IMG/VR virus record: IMGVR_UViG_3300032245_001860
Location: 124,001 to 188,000 of that record
Direction: 5' to 3' (one strand)
Length of the DNA stretch: 64,000 nucleotides
Source of the DNA: a virus
Part shown: positions 51,678-62,800 of the stretch, in pieces
Layout of the letters: each line of letters opens with the position of its first letter
Numbering within the stretch: the first letter of the stretch is position 1
Notes under the pieces: model-generated
Seen by the model: only the letters and a program-made list of their open reading frames with translations
Told to the model about the DNA's origin: nothing
Database searches by the model: none
Made by a program: the position numbers and the translations under genes

Positions 51678-54600
51678 TGTCAATTTCCATTCCTGACGAT
51701 AGAGAACTAAAAGTTAGTGTCAAACTTTCTGCAATATATATGCCAGAAGTTGGTCAAGCTAATGGATATTACTCAGTGTTTAATTTTGCTCCAGATCCAC
51801 AAAATCTAAGGCCTATAAATTACGATAATAAAAATAACAACCCTAAAATAGTTTTCAATTCAGGTGGAACTCAAGGTACTCCAACAACTGAATATGAAGT
51901 TTCTAAACTTGGTTCAAGAGTAAGGTCAGTACCCTCATTGCAAAATGCTCATATTGTAGAACCAATGACTCATCCAACTTCTTCATCTTGTACCTTTGCT
52001 TTTGGTGGAATTATTCCGGCTACAGATCACCCAATTTTCAATATGCTGAAGGGCCCAACAGCAGCGGAGTTTACAGCTTTTCCAGGCTACAACCCTACAA
52101 GAGTTTCCACTGTTGCAAATTTATCAATTCCTAATTTGTCATATAATTTTAGTGATTTAGATAATTTTAATCCATTGATACCATTCGTTAAAGAGTATGG
52201 TTCTACAGCTTTTGGCAGGGTAGTAATACCTCCTGGTGGTTTAACATTATCAATTCCGGCTCCAGGAGGAGGAGTAAACTTTTCTCACCAATTGATGGCA
52301 AAAAATCTCAATGCCACAGGATCATTTACAACTTATAATATTTGGAATTTAGTCAATACTGCTGAAGTGCCATTATCCACTCAAGTAAATGAATATGAAG
52401 GTCCTGTAGGCGCTTCTGTATCTGGTAAAAACAATGCTTCAATAAAAACAATTAGAGATGGAATAAACGGCTCAAGACTTTTTATTGACTCTAAGGGCAA
52501 AGGAAAATCTTGTATTGTAAAAAGAATTTTTCCAACTTCTAAAGATGTTGTTTTTCAGAATCCATATATATTTTTTCCAACCAAAATAGCAGTAACATCA
52601 ACGCGTGGAAATTACGAAGAGAATGTTTTAAATGGAGAACAAATCACTGCAGTTTCTGGAATAAATAATGGCTTTCATATTCAGCTATCCAATCTAAATG
52701 CATCAGCTTCAGATTCCAATATTAGTGTCATTTATGATGACAGAAATCCAAAAGACAATACTGCATACAGCTTAACAATAAATTTAGCTCCAAATACTAT
52801 TCCTCAAATAATTTTAAAATATAAAAAGAATGGCGTGGACTTGTTTTACCAGTACACACAAATTAAGGCTCCATTATTTGACGGAAAAGCAACTTTGGGT
52901 TATGACATATTTGTGCATTTTGTTGGTACTGTCATTTTAGTTGGTTTTTCTCCTGACCAATCAACTTGGAACTCTATATACCCAGAAGAACTTACATTTC
53001 AGACTGCAAATCCAGCTAACACTGTTATAGACAGTAAAGCTCATATTGAACCATATTTCGGAAAAGATACTTCTTATGTAAAAATACTTGCAAAAAATGC
53101 AAGTTTTGAAATGAGATATTCTTCAATTTTGTTCAATAATTATTCAAAGCCATCTTTGACTGATATTATAAACTATGAATCACCAAGCACTGGTTTTATA
53201 ACAAATACTCTTATTTCAACAGATCCTAATTTATTTCCAACTAATACTACTAATAAATTATTAAATACTAAAAATCATATCTTGATGACATTTACATCTC
53301 CATCAGATAAAAACACATTAATTTCACCAGGAAACATTGAAGATACCTTTCATAATGCAAAATATTACGGATTGTATGGTTCAAGATATTCTACAATTCC
53401 TGATAAAACAATTTCTGCAATGCCTGACTGGAGAACTTTTCTTCCATCTCTTTCCACAACAAATCCTACTGATTTTATTTTTAAGAAAATAGCTTCTTCT
53501 TTCGACAATCAAGGCAGAGAAACAAACAAGCCATTTATAGACAGAAAACAATCTCAATTATGGGGAAATTTGTTTTTTAATGGCACTATAGAGGGTCCAG
53601 CATTTTTAAGTTTGGAATCACCAGCTCAAAATACTTTTCAGCAAGTTGATTTTCTTACAGACATAGTAAAAGGTGAACTTACTCCTTGGGTTTCATCTAT
53701 AAGTGTTTCTTGTTCTTGTGATGAACCTAATTTTTCTTTAGTCAAGAAAACAGCATCTATAAGTTTGACTAATTTAGATACAACACCTGAAGGTCTTAGA
53801 ATATTAGAACTTATTGAGAAAAATGTTTTAGTTGTGACTGTTACTGCTGGTTACGGAAAACTTGGATCAGAACATACTTATTTTCAAGGTGCTATCACAA
53901 ATGTCAATACCACAAGAACTGGAAGTAATAGCAGTATGTCTTTGGATTGTCTTGATTTAGGCAATTACATTATTGACAATTTGTATTTTGATTATATTGT
54001 TCCTTTTGGTAACAGATCTATAAAAACATGTATTCAAGCAATAATGAATTTTTCTGGTTTTTCAAAATACTATTCGCTTAGAAATGATCAACCGACAACC
54101 ATAGGTGGTGTTCAAGTTGGTGGTATAGGAGGTTTGAATCTAAGAATAGTAAACAATCCAGCTGCAGCTCCTGATGCAATAAGAGCTACAAACCTTGATA
54201 AAATTGGAGATAAGCTAAAAGTATTTTTGACTAAATTATTTGAACTTGAAAAACTTCCTACATTTAGATGGGATGAAAGATCTGGTTTTGTTCTTGATGC
54301 AAGATATGCAGTAACAAACTTAGACACTGACTTAAAGTTTTTTGGTTATGATTTAGATACAAAACAAACTTACAACTTAAGAACTACAGGTCCGAATAGT
54401 AATAATGTAAATATCAGTATTCCAGATTGGCATGGATTATTGAGTGGTTCTTTTAATGTAAATACTAATGTCAATCCATTGTCATATCATGTATCAACTT
54501 ACGGTTTTACATTATTTGGTCTGGAAGAATATCATACTCAAGATAAAGAGCATGACATAAAAATGTCACAAGTTGCATTTAATAATATTGTAAATTCCAT

Positions 54601-54967
54601 TGTCAACACTGGTCTTCCAGTTCCTGGCAAGTATGTTGGTTTCAGAAAAAAAGTTATTGATAGTCTTGATAAAAATGAATTGCCGACAAAAGACCTTGTA
54701 GCACTAAAACATCAACAAAATGAGTTCATAACAAGTAACCCAATACATAGTTTGTCGTTCAACTGTTATGTCACGAGACCATTAACTTTCCATGGATGCT
54801 TTACTATCACGGCAATCGATGGAAATGATGTTACCGATGTTACAAGTAAATATATCTATCAGTCAGTAAATTACACTATTGATAAATCTCAAAACTTAAT
54901 TACTGCTCAAGTACAAGGTTATGCTCATCCTTGGTCTATTAGAGATTTACAAGTTAATGGAGAGTAA
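51677..54967 (+). CDS. baseplate hub-like tail protein
   Basis: 1096 aa. Residues about 660-790 have the pattern of phage hub proteins of the gpD/gp44/gp27 class: 'WVSSISVSCSCDEPNFSLVKKTASISLTN', then 'LVVTVTAGYG', 'YFQGAITNV' and 'SLDCLDLGNYI', i.e. the first hub barrel with its GY motif. The C-terminal part (residues 950-1090) holds a further hub-like segment, 'VTRPLTFHGCFTITAIDG'. The N-terminal 600 residues are beta-rich and probably add peripheral domains. The hub is a ring beneath the tube that binds the spike. Confidence 0.6.
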   Translation: MSISIPDDRELKVSVKLSAIYMPEVGQANGYYSVFNFAPDPQNLRPINYDNKNNNPKIVFNSGGTQGTPTTEYEVSKLGSRVRSVPSLQNAHIVEPMTHPTSSSCTFAFGGIIPATDHPIFNMLKGPTAAEFTAFPGYNPTRVSTVANLSIPNLSYNFSDLDNFNPLIPFVKEYGSTAFGRVVIPPGGLTLSIPAPGGGVNFSHQLMAKNLNATGSFTTYNIWNLVNTAEVPLSTQVNEYEGPVGASVSGKNNASIKTIRDGINGSRLFIDSKGKGKSCIVKRIFPTSKDVVFQNPYIFFPTKIAVTSTRGNYEENVLNGEQITAVSGINNGFHIQLSNLNASASDSNISVIYDDRNPKDNTAYSLTINLAPNTIPQIILKYKKNGVDLFYQYTQIKAPLFDGKATLGYDIFVHFVGTVILVGFSPDQSTWNSIYPEELTFQTANPANTVIDSKAHIEPYFGKDTSYVKILAKNASFEMRYSSILFNNYSKPSLTDIINYESPSTGFITNTLISTDPNLFPTNTTNKLLNTKNHILMTFTSPSDKNTLISPGNIEDTFHNAKYYGLYGSRYSTIPDKTISAMPDWRTFLPSLSTTNPTDFIFKKIASSFDNQGRETNKPFIDRKQSQLWGNLFFNGTIEGPAFLSLESPAQNTFQQVDFLTDIVKGELTPWVSSISVSCSCDEPNFSLVKKTASISLTNLDTTPEGLRILELIEKNVLVVTVTAGYGKLGSEHTYFQGAITNVNTTRTGSNSSMSLDCLDLGNYIIDNLYFDYIVPFGNRSIKTCIQAIMNFSGFSKYYSLRNDQPTTIGGVQVGGIGGLNLRIVNNPAAAPDAIRATNLDKIGDKLKVFLTKLFELEKLPTFRWDERSGFVLDARYAVTNLDTDLKFFGYDLDTKQTYNLRTTGPNSNNVNISIPDWHGLLSGSFNVNTNVNPLSYHVSTYGFTLFGLEEYHTQDKEHDIKMSQVAFNNIVNSIVNTGLPVPGKYVGFRKKVIDSLDKNELPTKDLVALKHQQNEFITSNPIHSLSFNCYVTRPLTFHGCFTITAIDGNDVTDVTSKYIYQSVNYTIDKSQNLITAQVQGYAHPWSIRDLQVNGE

Positions 54968-54971
54968 CTAA

Positions 54972-55190
54972 ATGGCATTCAAAAGTCTTTCAGCAGCGAT
55001 TAATTCTCGTATAGTTCAAGCTCAGAGCAATATGATGGCATCTGTCAAATTAAGTTCAGCAACAATGAACAACATGGGTGTTGTCAAAGCTAATGAAGGC
55101 ATACTTTCTGAGGATCAAAATGTTTTAACCTGGGGAAATTCAACCTGGGGAGTGGAAAAAGTTACATCTTTTTATAAGCCGAAAAGTTAG
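54972..55190 (+). CDS. small hypothetical protein, 72 aa
   Basis: Unrecognised. Helical N-terminus (SLSAAINSRIVQAQSNMM) and a short C-terminal 'TWGNSTWGVEKV' motif. GGAGAG is 8 nt upstream. It lies between the hub-like and fibre-like genes with gaps of 4-5 nt. Such small proteins are often baseplate plugs or chaperones; there is no direct evidence. Confidence 0.55.
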   Translation: MAFKSLSAAINSRIVQAQSNMMASVKLSSATMNNMGVVKANEGILSEDQNVLTWGNSTWGVEKVTSFYKPKS

Positions 55191-55195
55191 AATTA

Positions 55196-58100
55196 ATGGG
55201 AAATACACCTTTTTATAATTTAGGATATCTGGAACCAAGCCAAGATTTATCAAAAAATTTAGATCTCGATGAAAAAAGATTTAAGACAATTGATACTCAA
55301 CTTTATGCTGTCTATCAAATTTTCAGAAATGGCATCATAGAAGATTCCAATAATAATGTTTCTTGGCAAGTTGAAACATATGCAGATACAAATAAATTTT
55401 TAAAGGTTTCTGTTACATCTGGAAAAGGACATGTTGCTTATAAAGCTGCCGAAACAACAGCTTCAAAAGATGTAACTTTGCCTGTTATTCCTCTTGATGC
55501 AACAGAGGTCAAAATTTGGATTTATGCAGTTGAAAATCTAAATACTCCAGTTACAAAAGATGTTGATTTTATTGCATCTTTGCTTAGAATAGATGACATA
55601 GACAATTATGTCAACGTTGGTGGTGTTGTTGTAAATGTATCAGCAAACACAATATCTGTATTTACTGACGAAAGACAAATTATCACAATATTCAGTTCAT
55701 TGTCTTCTTCTTTGACAAATCATAAGCATATTGGTGGTTCTGTAAACCCAGCGCCTATTAATTTACAAGACCATGTGATTAATAAATTATCTGGTGAATA
55801 TATAGATAATTTGAATCTTGATAAAGTTACCACTGGAAAACTTGACGCTGCAAGATTACCTCAAATTGATCACAATACTTTGACAAATAAAGGAACTCTT
55901 ACACATACTCAGATTGATTCATTACTCACTCAGTATTTAGAACAAGATAGTACTTACAAGCTTGCTGATTTATCAATAGCTAATAGATTGCAAACATTGG
56001 TAGCCTTGAAAAAACAATCAGGATTTGAGTATATTGATAAAACTCAAATAAATACTATTGTATATGTGCCTGGAATTTGGCCCAATACTCTTGCAAATAC
56101 ATCTACAGGGACAACATCTAACTTTAGTGATAGAAATGTGCCAGGAGCCTTAATTGGAGCCACAATTTTAGATTCTGCTCCATGGTCAAGTGGTTTAGGG
56201 ATAAGTGGTTCTACTTCTGATTCAGTTTTTTCAGATGTAAGAACTTATGCAACAAGAAGAGATTTTGAGACAGCTAAAACTTATAACCAAGATCAAAGCA
56301 TTGGATTTTTTGAAAACATTACAATTGTTGGTGATAATCTTGATGATTCAGCTGGTTATTTCACCATATCTAATCCATTAAACTTTAGTGCAATAGAACA
56401 ACCAGTTACAAATATTTTCAACGAAGCAAGTGGTTGGAATAGGGCAATCAACACTACATCTAATTATTCTGGTGGAACAGTTAGCGTTGATACAAGATTG
56501 TATTCTTACAAGCTATTTGACAACCCAATTCCAATGAATGAAGTAAGTAAAGTTGGTATTGGTTTTTCTGTTGGTTTAGGCACAACTTCATCAAAAATTG
56601 GACAGATATATATGTATCTTGTTCTTGGTTCTGATGATAATGATCCACAATTTGCTAATGACATTGCTGTAACTTTTGATAGTGGCCAATATTTTCCAAC
56701 AACAGGTCCTTCAAAACTTTATCTTTCTTCTACAGATGGATCAGAAATTGGATATAAAATATTTGATGACTCCACAGATTCTGCAAGCATTGGTTCAAGT
56801 GTATACAAAATTGTATCTCTTGAAAATTTATGGCCAGCTCAAAATAGAACTTCCGTTAAGGGACTTGGTTTTTATTGGTCTTCCTTAAAAGGTTGGAATC
56901 CAGAAAAGTCTATTAATTTTTACTTGAACACTCCAAGTGACGATCAAGTAAATCCCTACCCTTACAATTATGATACTTTGCAAACAGCGAGAAAATCATC
57001 AGCTACAAACAGCACAGCATCTATGTTCTTATGGAATGATTCTTTGTATGCTGGGACAGGAAAGTTTTTATTTAGATTTGATTCTGGATTAAACAATACA
57101 ATTTATAACTTAGTACAATGGACATCCTCAAAGCCATCTGGAACTACTTATTCTTTGACAACCAGAACAGATATCAATAATACTGTTTTTGATGATCTTG
57201 CAAATATAGATGATTCAACAGAACTTGCTTATGGATACTTGGCATCTACTTCCAGCCAAGGTAGATATTTAGATGTTTTAGTGACATTAAATTCCGATTC
57301 TACTAAAGCTTATGCCCCAGAGTTTGATTTATTAAAGATTTATTATTCAACTGTAGGAACTGGCAATACTAAAACATATAATGCAAGATTCTCTAATTTC
57401 TCAACAGCTCAAACTGGCTGGGAAACTGAACAATATTATGCTAAAAATATTGGATTTGGAAGTACATATTTTGAAGACAATAGATTGAAAAACACAATGA
57501 AAATCTCTTCTACCAATTCTATTGGTAACTGGATTTTCTTGCGTAACAATTCGGCTATATCTGCATACACCTCACAAACTGAAGTAATTTATGAGGACGG
57601 TATAGACATTGCAAATTTGTCAACTTATCTTTCTCCAGTTCAAATTTACAATAAATCATTAGACAGAGGGTTTAGTAGTCCTAAAGATTTCCAAGCTTTA
57701 GCTAACGGTTCAAATTTATATAGTGACACTCTTAATGACAGAGTTGTAATGTTTGATCTTGATGGAAATATCACAAGAATTATTCAAGGCAATTTGAGAC
57801 TAAAGCAATCTAATAGAGATTTTGTCGTTTTAGGTGCTTATTTTAATCCAACCATAAGAAAAATATGGGTTGCATTTTCTCAAAATATTTCAACTACAAC
57901 TCCATTTGACCCAACCAAAATTTACATTGACTATGACAGTATTTCAGTAAGGTTAGATGATACAAGAATAGATCAAAACAATACAGGTTTATTTGATTTA
58001 GTTTCTAATACATCATCTACATTAGAAATCACATTTAAGAATAATGATTTAGGCATAGCTTTGTCTGCAGCAATCAGTTCAGCAAGAATTAAAAGAATTA

Positions 58101-58897
58101 GATTTGATAAAGGTGCTGTTACAAATGGTGGGTTTGCTCAAAATACAGTCGGAGTAGGAACAGCAACAACAAACACAACCTCTCAAAAAACTGCAAATTC
58201 ATTATCTTACTTAAGTTCCTACAGTTCTGTATATTCAGGAACTGCTTCTACATCTTATGGATTACCTGTTACAACCTTAATTTCATCTTCAACAAATGAT
58301 TTCAACGCAGATAATATAGTTCCAACTCCTGATGTTTTAGATCCAGTAGGTGATGTTGGAAATGTTTCTGTAGATTTATTTGAGGGTCCAATACATTTTG
58401 CAAATATTTACAATCCAATTTCTGTCCATTATTCGAACAGTAAAATTATAATTGCTCAGCCTTTTAGTGATTCTGTTTTAGCTTTTAATGATGATTCTTC
58501 TTTATCATTGGCATGGAAGATATCAAGTGATGTAGCAGAGTTTATAGACACTAAGCTTGGATCTGTTTATGAATTATCCGACGGTGTTGTCATATTAGGT
58601 TGTCCAATCACAGATAACAATGCGACAGGTAGATTGATAAAATACAGAGTCTCTGGTGGAATTATTGAAACAAAACTATTATTCAATAATCTTGATGTAA
58701 TAAAAGCTTTACCTGGGCCTGATCAAGATAATTTTTATGTTCTTTTAGATGATTCTGTCAATAATGGCACAAACACAAGATTGAAGTTAGTTGATATTTC
58801 TGGAAATATTATTTCTGTTTGGGGTGAAAATTATGAAATTATCCACCCTAAAGGATTGAGATTACTTTCTAATAATGACATTTTGGTATCTGAATAA
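55196..58897 (+). CDS. tail fibre/baseplate protein with NHL-like propeller
   Basis: 1233 aa. Residues 1-260 contain the phage baseplate-fibre attachment pattern 'NHKHIGGS', 'YIDNLNLDKVTTGKLDAARLP' and 'TLTNKGTLTHTQIDSLL'. Middle residues are beta sandwiches. The C-terminal 400 residues contain NHL/beta-propeller-like blades ('LNDRVVMFDLDGNITRII', 'SDSVLAFNDDSS', 'HPKGLRLLSNNDILVSE'). The fibre end could bind host glycan. The product ends right at a propeller strand, and the next gene follows 1 nt later. Confidence 0.6.
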   Translation: MGNTPFYNLGYLEPSQDLSKNLDLDEKRFKTIDTQLYAVYQIFRNGIIEDSNNNVSWQVETYADTNKFLKVSVTSGKGHVAYKAAETTASKDVTLPVIPLDATEVKIWIYAVENLNTPVTKDVDFIASLLRIDDIDNYVNVGGVVVNVSANTISVFTDERQIITIFSSLSSSLTNHKHIGGSVNPAPINLQDHVINKLSGEYIDNLNLDKVTTGKLDAARLPQIDHNTLTNKGTLTHTQIDSLLTQYLEQDSTYKLADLSIANRLQTLVALKKQSGFEYIDKTQINTIVYVPGIWPNTLANTSTGTTSNFSDRNVPGALIGATILDSAPWSSGLGISGSTSDSVFSDVRTYATRRDFETAKTYNQDQSIGFFENITIVGDNLDDSAGYFTISNPLNFSAIEQPVTNIFNEASGWNRAINTTSNYSGGTVSVDTRLYSYKLFDNPIPMNEVSKVGIGFSVGLGTTSSKIGQIYMYLVLGSDDNDPQFANDIAVTFDSGQYFPTTGPSKLYLSSTDGSEIGYKIFDDSTDSASIGSSVYKIVSLENLWPAQNRTSVKGLGFYWSSLKGWNPEKSINFYLNTPSDDQVNPYPYNYDTLQTARKSSATNSTASMFLWNDSLYAGTGKFLFRFDSGLNNTIYNLVQWTSSKPSGTTYSLTTRTDINNTVFDDLANIDDSTELAYGYLASTSSQGRYLDVLVTLNSDSTKAYAPEFDLLKIYYSTVGTGNTKTYNARFSNFSTAQTGWETEQYYAKNIGFGSTYFEDNRLKNTMKISSTNSIGNWIFLRNNSAISAYTSQTEVIYEDGIDIANLSTYLSPVQIYNKSLDRGFSSPKDFQALANGSNLYSDTLNDRVVMFDLDGNITRIIQGNLRLKQSNRDFVVLGAYFNPTIRKIWVAFSQNISTTTPFDPTKIYIDYDSISVRLDDTRIDQNNTGLFDLVSNTSSTLEITFKNNDLGIALSAAISSARIKRIRFDKGAVTNGGFAQNTVGVGTATTNTTSQKTANSLSYLSSYSSVYSGTASTSYGLPVTTLISSSTNDFNADNIVPTPDVLDPVGDVGNVSVDLFEGPIHFANIYNPISVHYSNSKIIIAQPFSDSVLAFNDDSSLSLAWKISSDVAEFIDTKLGSVYELSDGVVILGCPITDNNATGRLIKYRVSGGIIETKLLFNNLDVIKALPGPDQDNFYVLLDDSVNNGTNTRLKLVDISGNIISVWGENYEIIHPKGLRLLSNNDILVSE

Positions 58898-58898
58898 A

Positions 58899-59822
58899 AT
58901 GATAACACTTATAAATGAAAAGAGTAAAACAATACATGTAAACAAAACTTTAGATATAAGTTTTGTTTCTAAAAATATTTCTTTTGAAGAATCCAAAATA
59001 ACAATAGATGATGTTTTTCAAATAAATCTTTTACCCGAAGATGACACTTTATTTTTTAATTTTGATAATACTAACAATTTAAAAAATTCATTTTTGTTGA
59101 ATTTTAATTATGATATTTTGGTAGAAGTAAAGTTTAATAGTGTTTTGTTTGCAAAAGATGATTACAATTATTATGTCACTTCAGATAATTGCCTTTTTGA
59201 AGTAGATAATGAAGGAATTGTTATAGTAAGAATAAATGATAAAAGTTCATCAATAAAATTGTCTTATTATAATCATCATAAAAAACAAGATAGTTTCAAA
59301 ACATTAAGTTATGCTGCAAATGCCACGTTTATAACTGAAAATGATTATGTTCCAGAGTTTTCCATAGCAACATTTGATGATAGTAACTTTGCAATATCAA
59401 GACCTATAAGACAAGGTGTTCCAATTATTTCAACTGTTCCATCTTTTATTGACGGCAACTCTTCTGCAGCCGATGTTTCATTTTTCAATACTGGTAAAGG
59501 CAATTATTACAAAACTATTTATTTTAGAATCATTTGCAACAAAATAATGGAAAATATTTCTCCAAATGATTTGTCTGAATTGAAGTTGAAAATATATATG
59601 CCAAATGGATTAGATACTGTAAAAACTGCCATTTACAATGATATGTATTTAGTGTCTAATGATTCGACAAATAACTATTCAATATACAGATCAAGTTTTA
59701 ATTTCTATATCCAAGGCAATTATGACGGAATTGACTATGTTGATGGGTACATGTATACAGATGTCCATGTTCCCTTAACTGTACAAACAATTATGCCTAT
59801 TGAGATTGATTTCAGTCTCTAA
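58899..59822 (+). CDS. hypothetical tail protein, 307 aa
   Basis: Unrecognised, Asn/Asp-rich beta protein. ATG 58899 is preferred to an earlier ATG at 58875 because it lies 1 nt after the preceding stop; the extension would only duplicate the end of that gene in another frame. It fits the set of accessory fibre proteins. The gap to the next gene is 62 nt without clear signals apart from a Shine-Dalgarno. Confidence 0.55.
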   Translation: MITLINEKSKTIHVNKTLDISFVSKNISFEESKITIDDVFQINLLPEDDTLFFNFDNTNNLKNSFLLNFNYDILVEVKFNSVLFAKDDYNYYVTSDNCLFEVDNEGIVIVRINDKSSSIKLSYYNHHKKQDSFKTLSYAANATFITENDYVPEFSIATFDDSNFAISRPIRQGVPIISTVPSFIDGNSSAADVSFFNTGKGNYYKTIYFRIICNKIMENISPNDLSELKLKIYMPNGLDTVKTAIYNDMYLVSNDSTNNYSIYRSSFNFYIQGNYDGIDYVDGYMYTDVHVPLTVQTIMPIEIDFSL

Positions 59823-59884
59823 TAGGTCTATTTTCTGTCAAATAAGAATATTAAAAACAAAATAAACAAGCCTTGGTGGATCAT

Positions 59885-62800
59885 ATGGCCTTTGATGTCA
59901 CAATAATTTTACCCAATAATCTAAGAAGTGGATATTTACAATCAGAGTTTGTAGCTTCTGGTTTAGCATATACCACTAATAAATTTTCATTTGATCCATC
60001 TCTTGACACCAATAGAAATCAAATTAGTTTAGGATTTCAATTAAGAAATAAAACAACTCGCGATCTTACTACTTTAGCAAGAATCAAAACTCTTTCTTTG
60101 TCAAATGATCCCTACTTTGAGCCAACATCTACTATTACTATTAGTAATTGGCCACCTAACCCAGAATTATTCAATTCAACTTATGATTATACTTACGATA
60201 TAAATACAAACTATTTTTTCGATAACACATTGAATCAAGGTTCGTTTGGAGGAACATCTTCAGGATCTGGTTTATTCAAGGTAAATAACTGGGCTTTATC
60301 TGCAAATGGTGGACTTTCAAGAGTTTATCTAAAAGCAATTATTGAAGCCCCTAATGGTCAGCTTGTTGAATACCCTAATGGATACGGAATTTATGACACA
60401 ATCATTTGGGAAGGCACTTTACCAACAAATCCTGACAAACTTGAATACTCTTCTTTGAAGACAGGGTACACAGGTAAAAGTTCTATCTTCAACTTCAAAT
60501 CATCAACATCAAAAGCTCAAACAAATGATGATGGCATAGGTGCTTATCTTTTTAGTTCATATGAAGTTACAAGTACTGGCAATACAGTTGATTTGTATTC
60601 CCATGTTGGAAACACAGTTTATAGATCATTATGCCCATCATCAAGCATAGCATCTACGGGATCAAATGCTTATAATTTCTATACAGACTCTGGAATCACT
60701 ACCTACAGTTCAAGATCTTACACAATAAACTCTGGAGCAGCAGTTTCATCATATGGATTCAATAGTGGTGTAATATTATATAGTAACTCAAAAGTTTTAC
60801 CAACTACAGATAAGCCAGATATCATGGTTCAAGGTTATCTTAATTATTACACTGGAAGTATTAGAGACACTTCTCACGCTTATCTAAAACTTTATAGACT
60901 TCCAGAATATCAAGCCACTAATCACGAATTAGCCTTAAGAGTTGATATTCCTGAAAATGACAACCCAACCTCATATCTTTACACTATCACTAATGGAACA
61001 GCTTCTACAAGTCAGCAAGTGACCACATTGCCAAATAGCTTATTACCATTACTAAAGAGTGGTGGACTATATGAAATGTATTATTCACAACTTGATAATA
61101 CATATGCATATGTAGAAGGATATTTCACTCCTACATCTGACCAAGATCAATCTTCAAGAAAAAGTTACCTTATTGCAAATTCCTTAATAACAAGTTTTGG
61201 ATCAACTACTTTAGGCGCTGCACTTGGTTATCAAAGATCTGCAGCTTTAGGATCCTCTTCAAATGTAAATATTGGAGAACTTTGTATTGCTCGAGGTAAA
61301 AATATTCTTTCTGCAGATATTGGCGATTGCTTAAATGATAATCTTACAAGCTCTAATTCTCCTGTTGTATCTATCACATCAGATTGGACTGGTGCTCAAA
61401 ATGTTGATTATATTTACTTGAATGACATCAACCCAGACATTTCATTTGAATATAGCGCTAATTCTTCTTATTTTGAAATTCAAAAAATTGATGTAAACAA
61501 TACTTTATTGAACAAAAATGTTTCTGAAATTCAATTGTATAAACCATCGATGTCTACAAGATGCTCATTAGAAGTAAAAGTTAGACATAGAACTGATGAT
61601 TTCTATATTGCACTAAGTCAAAAATCTTCTTATAGACCACACACTGAAAATAATCTTCAGGTTGAATGGGATAGCCCTATGGGTTCAAGATGCTTAGACT
61701 CTTTTGTTTATGCTGAAAATCCTGTAAACGCTCCAACTATTTCAGTAGTATTTAGTAAAGTTAAAAATCAAATAATTATTCTTCAAAGAAATGAAGATAA
61801 TACAATATCTAAAACACTTCTTAAGACTTACAAACCAAGTGATACATATGATCGATATCTGATTGAAATTACAGACAAAGTTCCTAATTATCTTGAAAGC
61901 AAATCGGTAAATAGCACTTGGATATTTGTCAAAGCTATAACAGGTTCTAATTTAGATGTTCTGGGGTATGCAAGATTAAATAACAAAATGCCAAGCTCTT
62001 CTTCAGGATTAGGTTATTATGCAGCTTGTGGATTTATAAATTCTTCTTACAATAATTCCAGTAGCACAACATATAATAGAATTTATGAAATGATTTTTAG
62101 AGGTATGCCAAGTTTAAATAACTTGGAAACTGAAAATTATGCTTCAATCAGAACAGTTTCACTTGCACCTGAAGCAATTTCTAATAACAAGTTTTATTTA
62201 GGTCAAAAGTTATTATCTGGTCTTACTGACTTTCAAGACTTTATTTATTCTAATCCAGAATCAAGTGCAATAGGTGTAACAGTAGTTGTAGCTTCCAATG
62301 GAACAAATGTAAACACTGCTACTATAGCTTCATCTACTGTTGATGGAGTTTCCTTAGCTTCTTTGCCTGTAAATTCTTACGTTTTACTTAAGGATCAAAC
62401 AAATCTTTCTCAGAATGGTTTATATCTTAAGAGTGGTACATCAACATACACTTTAGATACTTCCAATTACAATGTTCCATATAATATTACAAATGGAGAT
62501 GTAAATGGTGGAGCTACTTTTTATAAAATAAAAACTCAGAAAGATAATGAAGTTGCAGATTTATTTTTATCAACAAGTTATTTTGCTCAAATAAATATAG
62601 GACAAATTTCAAATTTTGTTTCTTCTTTGAGAGCACAACTTTTTGAATTTAAATTGAACTTTACAAATTATGAAGTTCCAGTTGATCTGACCAAAATAAA
62701 AACAAGATTTTACAGTGACGTAAGTGATTCACCTGATTTCGACAACCCACTTACTGATTGGCTTACTATAGCAACAACACCACTAATAGACACTTATACT